Under the pieces are notes generated by a model, which saw only the letters and a program-made list of their open reading frames with translations, did not search any database and was not told where the DNA came from. Made by a program: the position numbers and the translations under genes. From Distichodus sexfasciatus (Eukaryota > Chordata > Actinopteri > Characiformes > Distichodontidae): DNA of 64,000 nt. Location: contig JAVGVS010000165.1 of the NCBI GenBank assembly GCA_032718565.1, positions 217,569 through 281,568 of the forward strand. The letters are read 5' to 3'. Shown piece by piece: positions 25,014 to 38,853 of this stretch. The first letter of the stretch is position 1; each line of letters starts with the position of its first letter.

Positions 25014-26531
25014 TGTGTGTTACGAGGTCAGGGGAAAAGTGTTGGTACGGAATAGAAGAGGGAAGGTTGTAAACACTTTTTGTTGCACTCACTTCCTTGT
25101 CTCTATCTCCAGCAGACAGACAGATACACACACACACACACACACACAGTGCTTTCCACAGGGTTGGTAAATGGAGCAGAACTGAAATGCTTTGAAGCTG
25201 TGGGGCTAATCCAGCATAAAGACTGCATCAGGCCAGCATGCGTGTGCTAACACACACACACACACACACGCCCACCATTATTCAGTGACCACTGAGAATT
25301 TGATCGAGTCAGCACGTGAAAAAAGAAAAGGAAGGAAGGAAAGAAGAAAAGAAGAAAGTAAAAACAAAAGGAAAGATGACGGATTGGAGGAAAGAAAGAA
25401 AGATGGTAAAATGAGAGGAAGAAAGGAAAGAAGGCGGAAGGAAAAAGAAAAAAGAAAGACCGAATGGAGGACAGAAGGAAAGAAATGAAATATAAAAGAA
25501 GAGATGGAGAGAAAGAAGTATAGAAAAGAACAACGAAAAAGGCAGATAGAGTGGAGGAAGGAAGAACAGAAAGAAAGAAACAATAAGAAAGAAAGAGGGG
25601 GAAAAACAAAAAGAAAGAAAGAAAGAAAGAAAGGGAAATGGAAGGAAAGAAAGAAGATGGAACGAAGAGAAAAAGAAAAGAATGAGGACAAACAAAGAAA
25701 ATCAAAATAGGAAGAAAGAAAGAAGGGAAAATGAAAGGAAGGAAAAGGAAGAAGGAAAACAAAAAAGATGGAATGAGGGAGATGGAAAGAAGGAAAGTAA
25801 GCAGAAGGAAGAAGAAAAGATGAAGGAAAACAAAAAGAAAGATGGAAAGAAGGAAAGAAAGAAGGAAGGAAAGGAAGGAAAGAGGACAGAAGGAAAAACT
25901 AAAAAGATAGGAGGAAAGATGGAGAGATAGAAAGAAAAGAAGGAAGGAAAAACAAAAAGGAGGAAAGAAAGAAAGAAAGAGCAGAGAAAAACAAAAAGAA
26001 AGATGGAACGAAGAGAAAAAGAAACAAAGACAGAAAGAAAGACAGAAAAAAACAAAAAAAGATGGAATGGAGAAAGGAAAGAAAGGAAGAAAGAAGAACG
26101 GGAAATGAAAGGAAGGAAAAACTAAGGAAGAAGAAAAAAGAAAGATGGAAAGAAAAGAAGGAAGAAGGAAAAAAGAAAGAGGGAAAGAAAAGAAGAATAA
26201 AGAAGGAAGGAAAGAAGGAAAGAGAGCAGGTGATTGTGTGGGTGTCGTATGGAGGATGTAAGTGTAGTATGGTGACAGCCCTGTTAGGAGGACAGTGACG
26301 TTATTACACACCATTAAGGGCAGATTATCAGCATTATGTAACGCTTAGTTAATAATAATAATAATAATAATGATGATAATAATAATAATAATGATGATGT
26401 TTGTTCAGTAGTTTGCAGGTTTACGTTGCTCGTCCTGTGCGTTGGCCTGTATAAAATCCTCTCCTCTTTCCCATCACCCCCTTTTTTAATGCCTTTCCTA
26501 CTTTCTGCTTTGCTCATTTTTTTATGATGTG

Positions 26532-26563
<32 letters not shown>

Positions 26564-27983
26564 CTCAGTAGCTGAGTGGCTAGTCTCCTGATGTGACATT
26601 GCTGACCAGTGCTGACATCATCACTGCTTTCTCAGGAGGAAAAATCTGCTCGGCTGTCCTTTTATAAATGCAAAGGAAAAAAAGGTGGCCCAGAGCAGTG
26701 TGTGTGTGTGCGTGTGCATGTGTGTGTATGCGTGTATGCGTGTGTGAATATGTGTGTGTGTGTATGTATGCGTGGGTGTGTATATATGTGTGCGTGTGTG
26801 TTTGCGTGTGTGAATACGTGTGTGTGTGTATGCATGTGTATGCGTGTGTGTGTGTATATATGTGTGCGTGTGTGTACACGCGTGTGAGAACACACACATA
26901 ACCACCTCGGGCATGCAAGCACACACTTATAAAACATGATTCATAGGAAACTTTGTTACATGTAGCTGAGTCAGCAGAGCCGTTGTTTAATTTATTACAA
27001 TTATTTTCTTGTTTTCCGTTACGAGAAGACAGCCGTTCCGTGGCGAAATGGCGGGTGCAACACGTACCCCCCCCCACACACACACACAAAGCACCACGTA
27101 CCTGAATGAAGAACCTGCAGGACCGTTCCCTCTTTTGCAGCTGAAATGCAAAAAAAAAAATCAGCGCATTAATAACAGCGTGCATTAGCAACCGTGCAAT
27201 AAAACCCTGTTCTTACGCATCCCGACACACCGGCGCGCCACTGACACCACCGCCATTAACGAGCGCCGACTCGATAGAAATGTGCCCCAATTAGATGAAA
27301 TAACTACAATCATTTAGGAATAAATAATGCAGCAGCATAATTATAATATTTGTCAGAGCCGCGGGGTCGAAATCTTTCAAAATGACTTACAATCACAATT
27401 TACATATCTCGTCAAAGCCTTTGGGAGCGAGGGCCGCTATTGCACCTGCAAATAATTACTCCGCCACCACGCATTCGTCTCGACCGGTGTTTGTTAAAAG
27501 TGCTTAACAACTACAGTCGACGACGCCAAACTGACGAGAGAGGATTTCGGCGAGGCTGACGGCGTTGGAATGGAATGGTCCGAAATGGTCCGAAAAAGAC
27601 AGGCGGACAGACATGCAGGAAGACAAACATGACGACAGAAATGTACACTTTTTCACAGGAAAAAAGACCAAGATCAACTTTTCCAGGGGAAAGAGGAAAA
27701 GACAGAAGGAAAAAACAATGGAACGAAGGAAGGGAGGTAAGGTCTCACGCTCAACTGAAGAAAAAAAGAAAGAAATGACAGAAGGAAGAAAGAAAGAAAA
27801 GAAGGGAAACAAGGAAGAGAGGGAAGGGGAAAAGACAGAAAGAAAGAAATACGAAAACAACAAAGGAATGCCCAGCTGAAGCTCGAAAGAAAGAAAGAAA
27901 GAAAGAAAGAAAGAAAAAGAGGAAGGATGAAAAAAACAAAAATGGATAAGAAAAAAGGAGAAAAAATAGATTTTCTGAAATTA

Positions 27984-28014
<31 letters not shown>

Positions 28015-28019
28015 TAGAC

Positions 28020-28090
<71 letters not shown>

Positions 28091-29384
28091 TAGACGGATA
28101 GACAGACAGACAGACAGATGGCGGGCTAGGCGGGCAGACGGATGGATGGATGGATGGATGGACAGACAGACAGACAGACAGACAGATAGACAGATAGATG
28201 GATTGGATGGACAGACAGACAGACAGACAGATAGACAGATAGATGGATAGTCTGAGGTAAAAATGTAGGCTTTAAACTCGCATTTAAAGCAGGAGCTGAT
28301 GATGTCATGAAGGCTGCCCTCTTCCCCTGCCGAAACACAGCGTGTGAAGCTGACTCATGCTTTTCTTTTCTCACGCCTAGACTATTGTTACGCACTTCTC
28401 ACAGTACTGTCTAAAAAGACAACAAAAGATTACTGAACAAAAAGCAGCAGCAGCAACACCACCTCCTCTGAGTGTAGAAGAACTCAGTATAGCAACCCTG
28501 TTTCCTTTAGAAGGGATTTGACATTATTTTAATTAGTATTTAAAGCTGTAAATGGACGAGCACCTTCATATGTGCCCCGATCTGCCGTAATGAGTCGGAA
28601 GTCGGCGTTCTATTTATTTAGACACGGGCCGATTATGTTGAAAAACATCACAAAAATAACGATTTTTCTTTGTTGGAGACCAGATTAATTTTGAAGACCT
28701 TTTCTTTCATATAAGACCAAAAAAGAAAAATCGATATTTTTGATATTTGTCAATATAATCGGCCCGTATCTAAATAAATAGACCTCCGACTTCCAACTCA
28801 TTACGCCAGATCGGGTCACATATATATTCTCTGATTGAATGTGTTCCAAATCCATCAGCAAGCGCCTACCTGCTAAACATGAAGACAAACACAAAGGAAC
28901 TACAAATAGATATATAAAAGGTACGAGATAAACACATAAAATACACAAATAGAGACAGAGACGAATGGATGGATGAATGGATGGATGGATGAGGTTCAAA
29001 ATCGAGACATTCACCCAGACTCTGAACTGGCATTTAAACCAGACACTGACAATGAAATTAAGATAGATGGATGGAATGACGGAAAAAGAAGAAAAATAAA
29101 ATAAGACAGATACAGAAATACACAAGAATAGATGGATGGATGGATGGATGGATGGATGAGTGAGAAAATAGGAAAAAAGAATGATCTGAAATTAAGATGG
29201 ATAGAAGGATGACTGGATGAGGATAAAGAAGAAAGAATAGATTAATAGAAAATACAACAGACAGAGAAATATAGATTGAGATGGACGGATGGATGGATGG
29301 AAAGATGGATGAGTTGAATAATAGGACAAAAAAGATGATCTGAAACTAAGAAAGATGGATGGAAGGATGAAAGGATAAGGAAAA

Positions 29385-29446
<62 letters not shown>

Positions 29447-29871
29447 GAACGGAGAGAAGGAAGGAGGGAAGGAAGAGGAAAAAGAAAAAAAATCCATTAT
29501 TTGAAATTAAGACAGACATAGATAACATAGAGAAATGGATGGATGAATGGACGGAAAGACGGATGAGTAAAAAAAAAAAAGACATGATCTGAAGACAGAC
29601 AAACTGGCAGACATCTAGGTGGATGGATGTATGGATGCAGAAAAAGATGACAAATTACAAGATTTGTAACTGAGACCGAGAGACAGACAAACAGCATCAC
29701 AGACAAACAGACAGAGAAATATAAACAGATGGATGGATGAATGAATGGATGGATGGATGGATGAATGTATAGATGAACTGATGGATGGAAAAGGAAAAAG
29801 AAAAAAAATAGATGATTTGTAATGAAGAGAGGCAAAATTTCTGTCTGTGATTCTGCAATATTTTAGCTAAC

Positions 29872-29915
<44 letters not shown>

Positions 29916-32102
29916 CAGACGGAGGGATAGATGGATGGATGGATGGATGGATGGATGGATGGACGAGAGGAAGAATAGGGAAAAAGGATGGTCTGATTTT
30001 GTTCTTTCTTCAACGGTAGACCAACACAGTGAACATAAATGCAAATGTATGGTGCTGTGTTTCAAGATATGTTTTAAGCATGTTTATTTTGCATATGAAA
30101 CCCTGAGCGTGTGTGTACGTGTGTGTGTGTGTGCGTGTGCGTGAGCATGTGTGTGGAATGTGTGTGAATGCTGAGATTGTTTGCTTTGAAGCTTCTTTCT
30201 CCCTCCTGAACTCTTTCATGTTGCTGCTGTTTTTGTTAAGGGCAAAACTCATTGGGGCATCATGAGCCGCTCTAATTTGGGCGTCCTTGAGAGGAAGAGA
30301 AGGTATTTGTGTGTCTTTTTCATACAGTGTGTGTGTGTGTGTGTATCAGCTTGAGAGGAAGCATAAGAAGTAAAATGTGTGCTGTGTGTGTTATATAAGA
30401 GCACTTTATAAGACTAGATGTTTTTAACAGAAACTTTTCCCCAATAGGGCATTAAAGCCTTTGAAGATTCTGCTACAGGTTTATTGCCAGAAGTCCAAGC
30501 CCCACACACACACACACACACACACACCCCTTACCACATACTCTCTTTCGTTAACCAAAGTAAAATAATACTTTGTGTAATTAATGTGTAATAACAACGT
30601 AGTATGCAAGCAATAACAGACTAGAGCGCGAATCCATTGACTTTTGCACCCTATGTAGTGCGCAACTTGGAACTGGAAGTCAAAGCCATGTTTTCGGGGC
30701 TCTACAAAGGATTAAGGAGCCACTTGAGCTTCAAAACAATGTTTTACACATTATGTAATGTACTATGGTAAACATGGAGCCAGTGAGCGCCAAATTAGGT
30801 GACTTGGCCCTTGTAGTGAATATACATACCTTTAAGGAACTACATAAGGAGCCTGTTCAGATTTAGATTTATGTAGTGCTGTGAATGTTGAATAGGGAGA
30901 ACTGGCCCCTGCAATGCTCTAAACAAAAGGAATTTACGCCATATTTTGGGGCACTACATAGGGAGCTAGTTGAGTTTCAACATCCTATGTAGGGTACAAT
31001 TGTAAGCAAGGAGCCAGCAAGTCTCAAACAAGAAGAATTGGCCCTTGTAGTGCACTACACAGGTAGTCAAAGTCAATAAGGGCACTACATAGGGAGTCAG
31101 TTTGGTTTCAACACCCTATGTAGTGTCATGAGTGTTGAATAGGGAGAACTGACCCTTGTAGGGCACTAAGCAAGGGAGCTGAAGGCATATTTTGGGTACT
31201 ACATAGCGAGTCAGTTTGCTTTCAACACCCCATGTGGTGCACAATGTTAAACAAGTAGCCAGCGAATGTCAAGAAAGAGGAATTGGTCCTTGAAGTGCAC
31301 TAAGCAAGGGAACTGAAGCCATATTTTCGAGCACTACATTGTGAGTCAGTTTGGGTTCGACACTTTATGTACTGCAGAATGGTAAAGAGGGAGCTTGTGA
31401 GTGTCAAATGGACAAATGGACTTCGCAGGCCACTAAACCAACGAGTTGAAGCTACATTTTTGGGCTCTACATAGGGAGCCAGTTTGGTTTCAACACCCTA
31501 TGTAGTGGACAATGGTAAAGAAGGAGTTTGTGAGTGTCAAACAGAGAAATGGCCTTTGCAGTGCACTAAACCAAGGAGTTGAAGGGATATGTTTGGTGCA
31601 CTAATTAGATTTCAACACCCTATGCAGAGCAGAATGATTGACATGGAGCCAGTGAGAGAAAAGGCCATTGTAGGGCACGCCATTTGAAGAAGTTAAGAGC
31701 CTACTTTTCGGGCGTTACATAGGGAGCAGCGACTGAAAAGGGATTTTGCCAACCTGCATAGCGCATAACATTGAACAGGGAGACACTGAGTGTCCATATA
31801 AAGAAGTGGCCCTTGCAGTACACTACGCAGGGAGGAGGGCTTAATAGCTTATTTTGGACCCTGGGTAGGGCGCAGGGCAGCGGGAGCGGACAGTCACCTT
31901 GTTGAGGCTGCGTGCCGCCGTGTCCTTCCCCCCAGGCGTGAGGTTCCTCAGCTGAACATCCAGCAGCTCCAGCAGCTGAGCCATGGCCTTCACCGTGGAG
32001 GGAACGTCACCAGGACGCAGCTCCGCCTTGGTTTGCTCGGCCAGCTCTCGCGCCACACTGGCCGCCGTCTCTCCCGACCTCATCTACCCGGGACGGAGCA
32101 AA

Positions 32103-32136
<34 letters not shown>

Positions 32137-35100
32137 TGTGTTAATAAGCCAAAAACAGTTCTGTACAAATTAAGGGAGAGAGAGAGAAAGACTGTCAAGT
32201 GAGAAAGAGTAAGAAAGAGAGAGAGAGCGAGAGACAGAGAGCTAGATAGTAAGTAAAGAAGGAAAGAGGGAGAGGAAGATATGAGGTAAGTGGGTATATT
32301 TCTATTGATCGGCTGCTCTCTGTCCCTTGATAAGCACAGGAACAAACTGCTTCATAGATTTGCAATTCGGCCCGTTTACAGACCCCACCATCTCGCCTTA
32401 TTATTGTGGCACTGTTACCCTAACTATCACACACACACACACACGCACGCGCTGGGGCTGCAAATGTTGTCCGTGAGCAGAGCCATTAAGACCTAACTGG
32501 GGCTGCTGGGTCACTTCCAGCTTTTCCTCTGTGCTAGGTTCGGTCCTTACTGTGTAACACCAGTCAATCAGCTACAGAAGACGCTGTCTGACCGCGAGCC
32601 TCTATTAGCACCGAATCCTAACAGGACTTGCCAAGAATGTGGGCTACCTAGTTACTGCTGATAGGTTTAGAAGAAGTGAGATCAGAGAGGAAGGAGGGAG
32701 GAGACAGGGAGAGAGAGGGAGGGAGGGAGGAGGGCGGAGAGGGAGGGAGGGAGGAGTACACAGAGACAGAAAGGGAGGGAGAGAACGAGGGCTAGAGAGG
32801 AAGGGGGGAAGTATAGAGGAAGGGAGAGAGGAGAAAGAGAGAGAGATGGAGGGACAGAAGGTGAGGGAGATAGAGAGGGAGGGACGGAGGGAGGAGGGAG
32901 GAGAGAGAAAGAGAGAGAGAGAGATGGAGGAGTATACAGGGACAGAAAGGGAGGAAGAGAGGGAGGAGTAGAGACAAAGATGGAGGGACAGAAGGTGAGG
33001 GAGATAGAGAGGGAGAGAAGGAGGGAGGAGAGAGATGGAGGAAGAGAAAGAAGGAGGGGGAGATTAAGAGGGAGGGGAGAGAGGGAGACAGGGAAAGAGG
33101 GAGGTGAATAAAAGGGGAGGGAGAGAGGGAAAGAGAGGTGGACAGAGAGGGTGGAAGAGGAAAAAGCGGTAGGGAGATAGCGAGGAAGAGACGGGAGACA
33201 GGTAGAAAGTGGTAGAGAAAGGGACGTAGATAGAGAGAAAGGGGGGGAGAGGGGGAGGCGAGTAGGGAAAGAGGGAGGGGGATAGAGAGAGCGAGAGGGT
33301 TAAGAGAAGGAAAGAGGGAGGGAATGAGCGAGGGGCAGGAATGGAGGAGATAGAGAGGAAGTTGGGGGAGACAGCCTGTCTTCCACTGTTCTTACTGTAG
33401 GCAGAATTTTAACTGCAGACTGTACTCACCCGCTGTGTGATGTGATTGGTCCACGGTGAGGAGCAGTTGCTCATGTCCGGCCCCTTCGCATCCCAGTATC
33501 CCATCATGCAGGTGAATGTTGCCACACCTACAGAAATAAAATAAAATAACAAAAAACGAACAAACACAAACAATTGCACAAAATTTGTTTAACCTTTCAC
33601 AAATGAATATGACATTAAACAGGGGTTTCTAGATCCAGAAAAAAACAAAATCCCCACTACGTAGGGGTAAGTACAGGAACAGTCCAAAATAGGGAACGAC
33701 AGCCGTAATGGAGACGCTCCCTTGAGGCCAAAATAGGGAATGACAGCCTTAATGGAGATGCTCCCTTGAGGCCAAAATAGGGAACGACAGCCTTAATGGA
33801 GACACCCCTCGTGGCCAAAAAAGGGAACGACAACCTTAATGGAGACGCTCCCTTGAGGCCAAAATAGGGAATGACAGCCTTAATGGAGGCACTCCCTTGT
33901 GGCCAAAATAGGGAATGACAGCCTTAATGGAGACGCTCCCTTGAGGCCAAAATAGGGAATGACCGCCTTAATAGGGAATGACAGCCTTAATGGAGACGCT
34001 CCCTTGAGGCCAAAATAGGGAATGACAGCCTTAATGGAGACGCTCCCTTGAGGACAAAATAGGGAATGACCGCCTTATTGGAGACGCTCCCTTGTGGCCA
34101 AAATAGGGAACGACAACCTTAATGGAGACGCTCCCTTGTGGCCAAAATAGGGAACGACAACCGTAAGAGAGAGGCTCCCTTGTGGCCAAAATAGGGAATG
34201 ACAGCCTTAATGGAGACGCTCCCTTGGGGTCAAAATAGGGAATGACAGCGCTTTGCGTTGCATGAGTAGCCGCGTGTTATGTTGAGGAAATTTTAATCAG
34301 CGGATCAGGTACAGGAAACACCTCGGAGGCCGTACCTATGGTGCCGGGTGGGCACGGTTGCTTGGCGACCTGCCCCTGCTGCGTCTGAGGCCAGGAGATG
34401 TCGGCAGCTAGCCTTGCACTGCAGTGTTCCGGGGCGGAGGGGGGAGGCGTGCGGGCCGAGGGCGGGCCTCGCGTCAGCGGCTCGGGAAGGAAGTTGTCGT
34501 CGGCGGCGGCGCTGTTGTCATGGTTACGGCGGCGTGGGGGCTGCACCGTGGTGCTGCTAGCGGTGGTGGTGGTGAGGGAGGGGCGGAGCGTCCCAGTGTA
34601 GGGGTGGGGCCGGTGGGTGGAGCTACGTGCTGGAGGGAGCTGGTCAGGAAGCAGCACCGAGGAGGGGGGGTCTGTGAGAGAGAGGGGTGGGGGGGGACAG
34701 AGAAAGAGAGAGATTTTTATAGATAAAAACCTTTATCAACAAGAAAACTTATAGCAGAGACAATAATAGTTGAGGAAAAAGACAGACAAGAGAGAAAGAG
34801 TGAGTGAAAGAGAGGGGGAGAGCGAGAGGGAGGGGGAGAAAGAAGAAGGGAGAGGGGTGGAGAGAGAGGGAGGAGGAGTGAGAGGGTTCGAGAGGGAGGG
34901 AGATGAGTAGAGAGGGAGAGAAAGGGGAAGAGAGAGGAGGAAAGAGGACTGAGGGAGAGAAAGAGAGGGAGAAGGAGGGAGAAAGGAAAGAGGGAGGAGG
35001 AAAAGAGCGGGTGGACATACAGAGGGAGGAGTAGACTGGGAGGGAGGGAGAGAGAGGAAAGAGGGAGGAGGAAGAGAGCAGAAGGGATATACAGTAGAGA

Positions 35101-38100
35101 GGGAGGAGGAGGAGGAGCTGAGAGGAAGGGAACAGAGAGGGGGAGATGGAGAGAAAGGGGAAGAAGAAAGAGAAAGAAAAAGGGCGAAATAAAAGAGAGG
35201 ATGGAGAGTTGTCAGGGTGGAGGTGTGTGTGTGTGTGTGTCGCAGCAGAGACATGCAGCCACGATTAGCGATAAAATATTAGAGACGTCTTGCTTCCCGT
35301 CCTCTGTTTACTTGTGTCAAAGTGCTCCCCCTCTCTCTCTGCACCGCTCTCTCTCTATCTTGCCTTCCTCCTGTCTCCTGCATCTCAAGGTTCCAGAGAT
35401 GACCCAGAGGTGTGTCTGGAGGTGGACAGGACGGAGGTGTGTGTATCACCATCACTGCTGGCGTTCAGCTGGGTGTGTTTTGACAGGCCGGAATCAGAAG
35501 TACAGGGGCTGCAGAGAGACGAAGATGAATGCTGGTGTGCAGCGGGACTGGGCTCACGCCCACACACACACACACACACAAGGGACAAGTTGGATGACAG
35601 TGGTTTTTATTGGTGAGCCGACAGGAAGTGTCAGGAGGAAGTGGCCGGGACCACGAGACAACAACAAACAGGAGAATGCAGGGTTACTACTGGAGTCACA
35701 TAGTAAAAGGCGAGGTGAAGGTGAGGAGGCGTGGCGAGGCGTGTGCAGAGTGGGAGAAAAGCGCTGAACAAGTGAAAAGATGAAAAAAAAGAAAAAAGTG
35801 AGACGCTGAAGACCAGCAATTGAAGTTTAGGACTGTGTGTGTGTGTGTGTGTGTGTGTGGGGGGAAGACACAGCAAGACAAACCAGACGAGAGAGACGAG
35901 AATAACACACGTCATGGGAGACGCGAAAGATAAAAGCCTTCTCTCTCACTCTCGTTTCTCTTTCTCAGTCTCTCTCTCACTCTCCCTCCCTTTCTCAGTT
36001 TCCTCCTCTCTTTCTGTATCTTTACCCCGCGTTGCTCTTTCTCGTTCCCATTTCTCTTTTTCATCTTTCTTTCTCCCTTCTTCAGCGTGCCTATATTTTC
36101 TCTCTCTCTCTCTCTCTCTCTCTCCTCCCTCCCCTTCTGTCCTATTTTTTAGGCTCACCCCCTTGAGTTGGCCCAACGACCCTCTGATCACTCTTTTAAC
36201 ACTACGGCCATTCCCCCGAGACGTCACTGTTTTTGCCCCCTCATAGTTTTGGGCTCCGCCTGTTTTCCGTACATTTTCCATAACTTCTTCAATCAGGCAG
36301 CGTCCTTCGGACTGACCATCATATAAGCCGGTAGCGTTAAAACAGAGAGCCGCGACTGAAAAAAGCCCAACCGGAAACTCTTCCTCCGAAAGGCCAGGCC
36401 ACGCCTGGTCTGGCCTAACCTTGGTACCTGCAAAAAAAAAAGACAGACGCGAGCAGTGCAAGTGAACTGCCAGCGGAGAATCCGACGCTTTGGTACAAAA
36501 AATCACGTGACCAACTTTCCCCAGGAGGCGGGTTTGCCGGTGAAATTTTACTCAGTTAGTGTGAACTAAACCGAAGGAGGAGGAGGAGGAGCTGCGTAGG
36601 AACCGAGCAAGGGAGGGCTGCAGGACGGGAAACAAACGAGTGTCTCTTTAACGACAGTGAGGAGGAAGACTATTCTCCTTCATTAGGCCCTTTTCCTGTC
36701 CGCCGCCGCCGGCTTATTACGAAGACGTAGTGATCTCCCCCCGTTTCCCCTCTCCTCTCCTTCTCTCTCCCCCCTCCTTCCCGTCTCTCTCTCTCTCTTT
36801 CTCTTTCTTTTTATCTTTTGCTCTGCTCTACGTAGAGGCTGTACCCTCTTTCTCTCCATCCCTGTCTTTCTCTCTGTCCACCCCTTCAATCTCTCCATTA
36901 CTCGATTGCTATATTTACGTCTCTACCTTTCTTCTCTCTCTCCCTTAATCTATTCATTATTCTATCTCTATCACTTTCTCTCTCTCTCTCTCAATCCATC
37001 ACTTTTCCCCTCTTCTTTCACCTTCACCTTTTCTCTCTTTCCATTACTGCCTCTATTCTCTCTCTCTCCCTCCCTCTGTTCCCCCTCTTTCTTTCTGCAT
37101 CATCCAGTGCCTTTCTCCACCTCTTTTTGTCTCTTTCCCCTCTAGCACAAATATAAACTTCCTACTTCATTGTGTTCATCTCCTATCGTTTTTCTCTTTT
37201 ATTTTACGTTCACCTTATTTTCCATCTCTCCCTCTCTCTCTCCATCTATCTCTGCCTTTCTCTCTATCCCTCCATTTATGTATCACTTCTCTTTCACTTT
37301 CCCTATGTCCTCACCATATTTACTTCTTCTTTATCTCTATCACTCTCTTTCACAGCTTTTTCCCCATCTCTCCATCTCCCATAATCCCTCCATCCTCTTC
37401 TTCCTCTTTCTTCCTTGCCACCTTCATCTCTCTGCTCACAATTTCTCATTGTATTATCTCTCTCTCTCTTCTTCCTCTCACCCAATCCCTCTGCCCCCCT
37501 TCCCCACTCCCTCTCTATCACTCCATCTACGTTTCCATTTCTCTCTCTTCATCTCTGTTCTCTCTGTTTCTCCGTCTGCTGTTCTTCGCCCTCCTCATCT
37601 CTCTCTATCCCCATCACTCCATCTATATGTCCATTTGTCTTTCGTTTTCTCTCTCTTGTCTTCTCTCTCTCTCTCTCTTTCTGTGTCAAATCTATCCATG
37701 TCTCGACATCCTCCTCTCTCTCTTTTTGCCTCTATCTGCATCAGTCCCTTTCTCCCTCCCTCTCTCCCTCCCTCCCTCCCTCCCTCCTCCTCCGTGTGCT
37801 CTCGTTCAGTGGTAAATGTGCCGGTGATGTTAAAGGGCCGCTGTGTGAAATGAAAGCGTTTCCTGTTTCTATTTCGGTCGCTGCCTGTGTAAAGAGCCGC
37901 TGAAGCACAACTCCGAGCAGCAGAGCGTTCTACAATGACTAATCTCCCTCCTCCTCCCTCCCTCTCTCCGACGCTCTGCATCTTCGCCTCTCTCTCTCTC
38001 TCTCTCGGACGTTTGCACCCCCCTTCTCTCTTTCTGTATCATCTGTCAACCCGTCTCTCTTTCTGCATCTCCATCTCTTCTCGTCTTTCTCTTTCTCCAC

Positions 38101-38231
38101 ACCTCTATCCCTCCATCCTTGTCTCCTTTTCTTTCGTCCAGCTCTCTTTCCTTCACTTCCCTCTTTATCTCTCTCTATCCCTTTCTACTGCACTTCTCAA
38201 ATTCCCTCTCTCTCACTTTTACTTCTCAGGA

Positions 38232-38263
<32 letters not shown>

Positions 38264-38814
38264 CATCAGTTTCTTTCTTTCTCCTTTTCTCCTATTTCCC
38301 TCCCTCCCCTTCTTTCTATCTACATCAGTTTCTTTCTTGCTCTTTTTCTCATCCTTCCCTATCCCTCCTCCTCCCTCCCGCCCTCCTTCTCTCTCCTCAT
38401 CTCTCTCTCTCTGGCTCGCTATCAGTTTCTTTCTTTCTTTCTCCTTTTTTCCATCTCTTCCTATCCCTCCTTTTCTCATCTTTCCCTGTTCCTCCCTGAC
38501 TTCTTCTTCCTTGTCTCTCTTTCTTTCTCTCTCTCTCTCTCCATTAGTTTTTTTTCTAATTTTCTCACCTTTTCCCATCCCTCCATCCTCCTTCCTACTT
38601 CATCTCTCCTCTCTCTCTCTCTGTGTCTCTACTTCAGGTTCTTTCTTTCTCCTTTTCTCATCTCTCTCTCTCTCTCTTCATCAGTTTCTTTCTCTTTTTC
38701 CCATCTTTCCCTATCCCTCCATTCCTCCTTCTCCCCATCTTTCTCTCTCTCTCTCTCTCTCTTCATTAGTTTCTTTCTCCTTTTCTCATCTTTCCCTATC
38801 CCTTCTTCTCCCCA

Positions 38815-38853
<39 letters not shown>

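Larger units (their letters stand above)
22440..27101 (-). other. adgrl3: adgrl3 intron between the 39-nt exon and the central GAIN exon
   Basis: Mostly simple sequence: GA run (22555-22600), GATA block (22640-22712), polypyrimidine tract (22713-23262), a GGA run near 24258, GT run (24364-24391), purine tracts (24490-25012 and 25315-26228), an ATA/ATG run (26350-26398), and GT clusters (26530-26556, 26698-26885). Non-repetitive text lies at 23425-23820 and 26900-27060, without recognised features. Confidence 0.8.
27141..31897 (-). other. adgrl3: adgrl3 intron upstream of the 39-nt exon
   Basis: In window order: possible conserved element (27145-27480), purine tract (27655-27965), GACA/GATA/GGAT blocks (27985-28250), a long hairpin element (28570-28821), more GGAT/GATA blocks (28965-29980), AC/GT clusters (30110-30150, 30328-30345, 30500-30526), and a degenerate long-unit repeat (30630-31875). 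Confidence 0.8.

Noticed and set aside
24490..25170. 226-codon Arg/Glu/Gly-rich frame
   Set aside because: Translation of GA-rich repeat, with the opposite strand equally open.
25247..26314. 355-codon minus-strand frame (Phe/Ser/Leu-rich)
   Set aside because: It is the antisense of an AAAG-type purine tract; pure low complexity with no domain.
28126..28250. Regular spaced short repeats resembling a CRISPR array
   Set aside because: They are contiguous GACA/GATA/GGAT tetranucleotides in a vertebrate genome with no spacers or cas genes.
35290..35616. 108-codon plus-strand frame with mixed composition
   Set aside because: Looked less repetitive than its neighbours, but no domain, no splice context and no match I recognise; it ends in an AC repeat.
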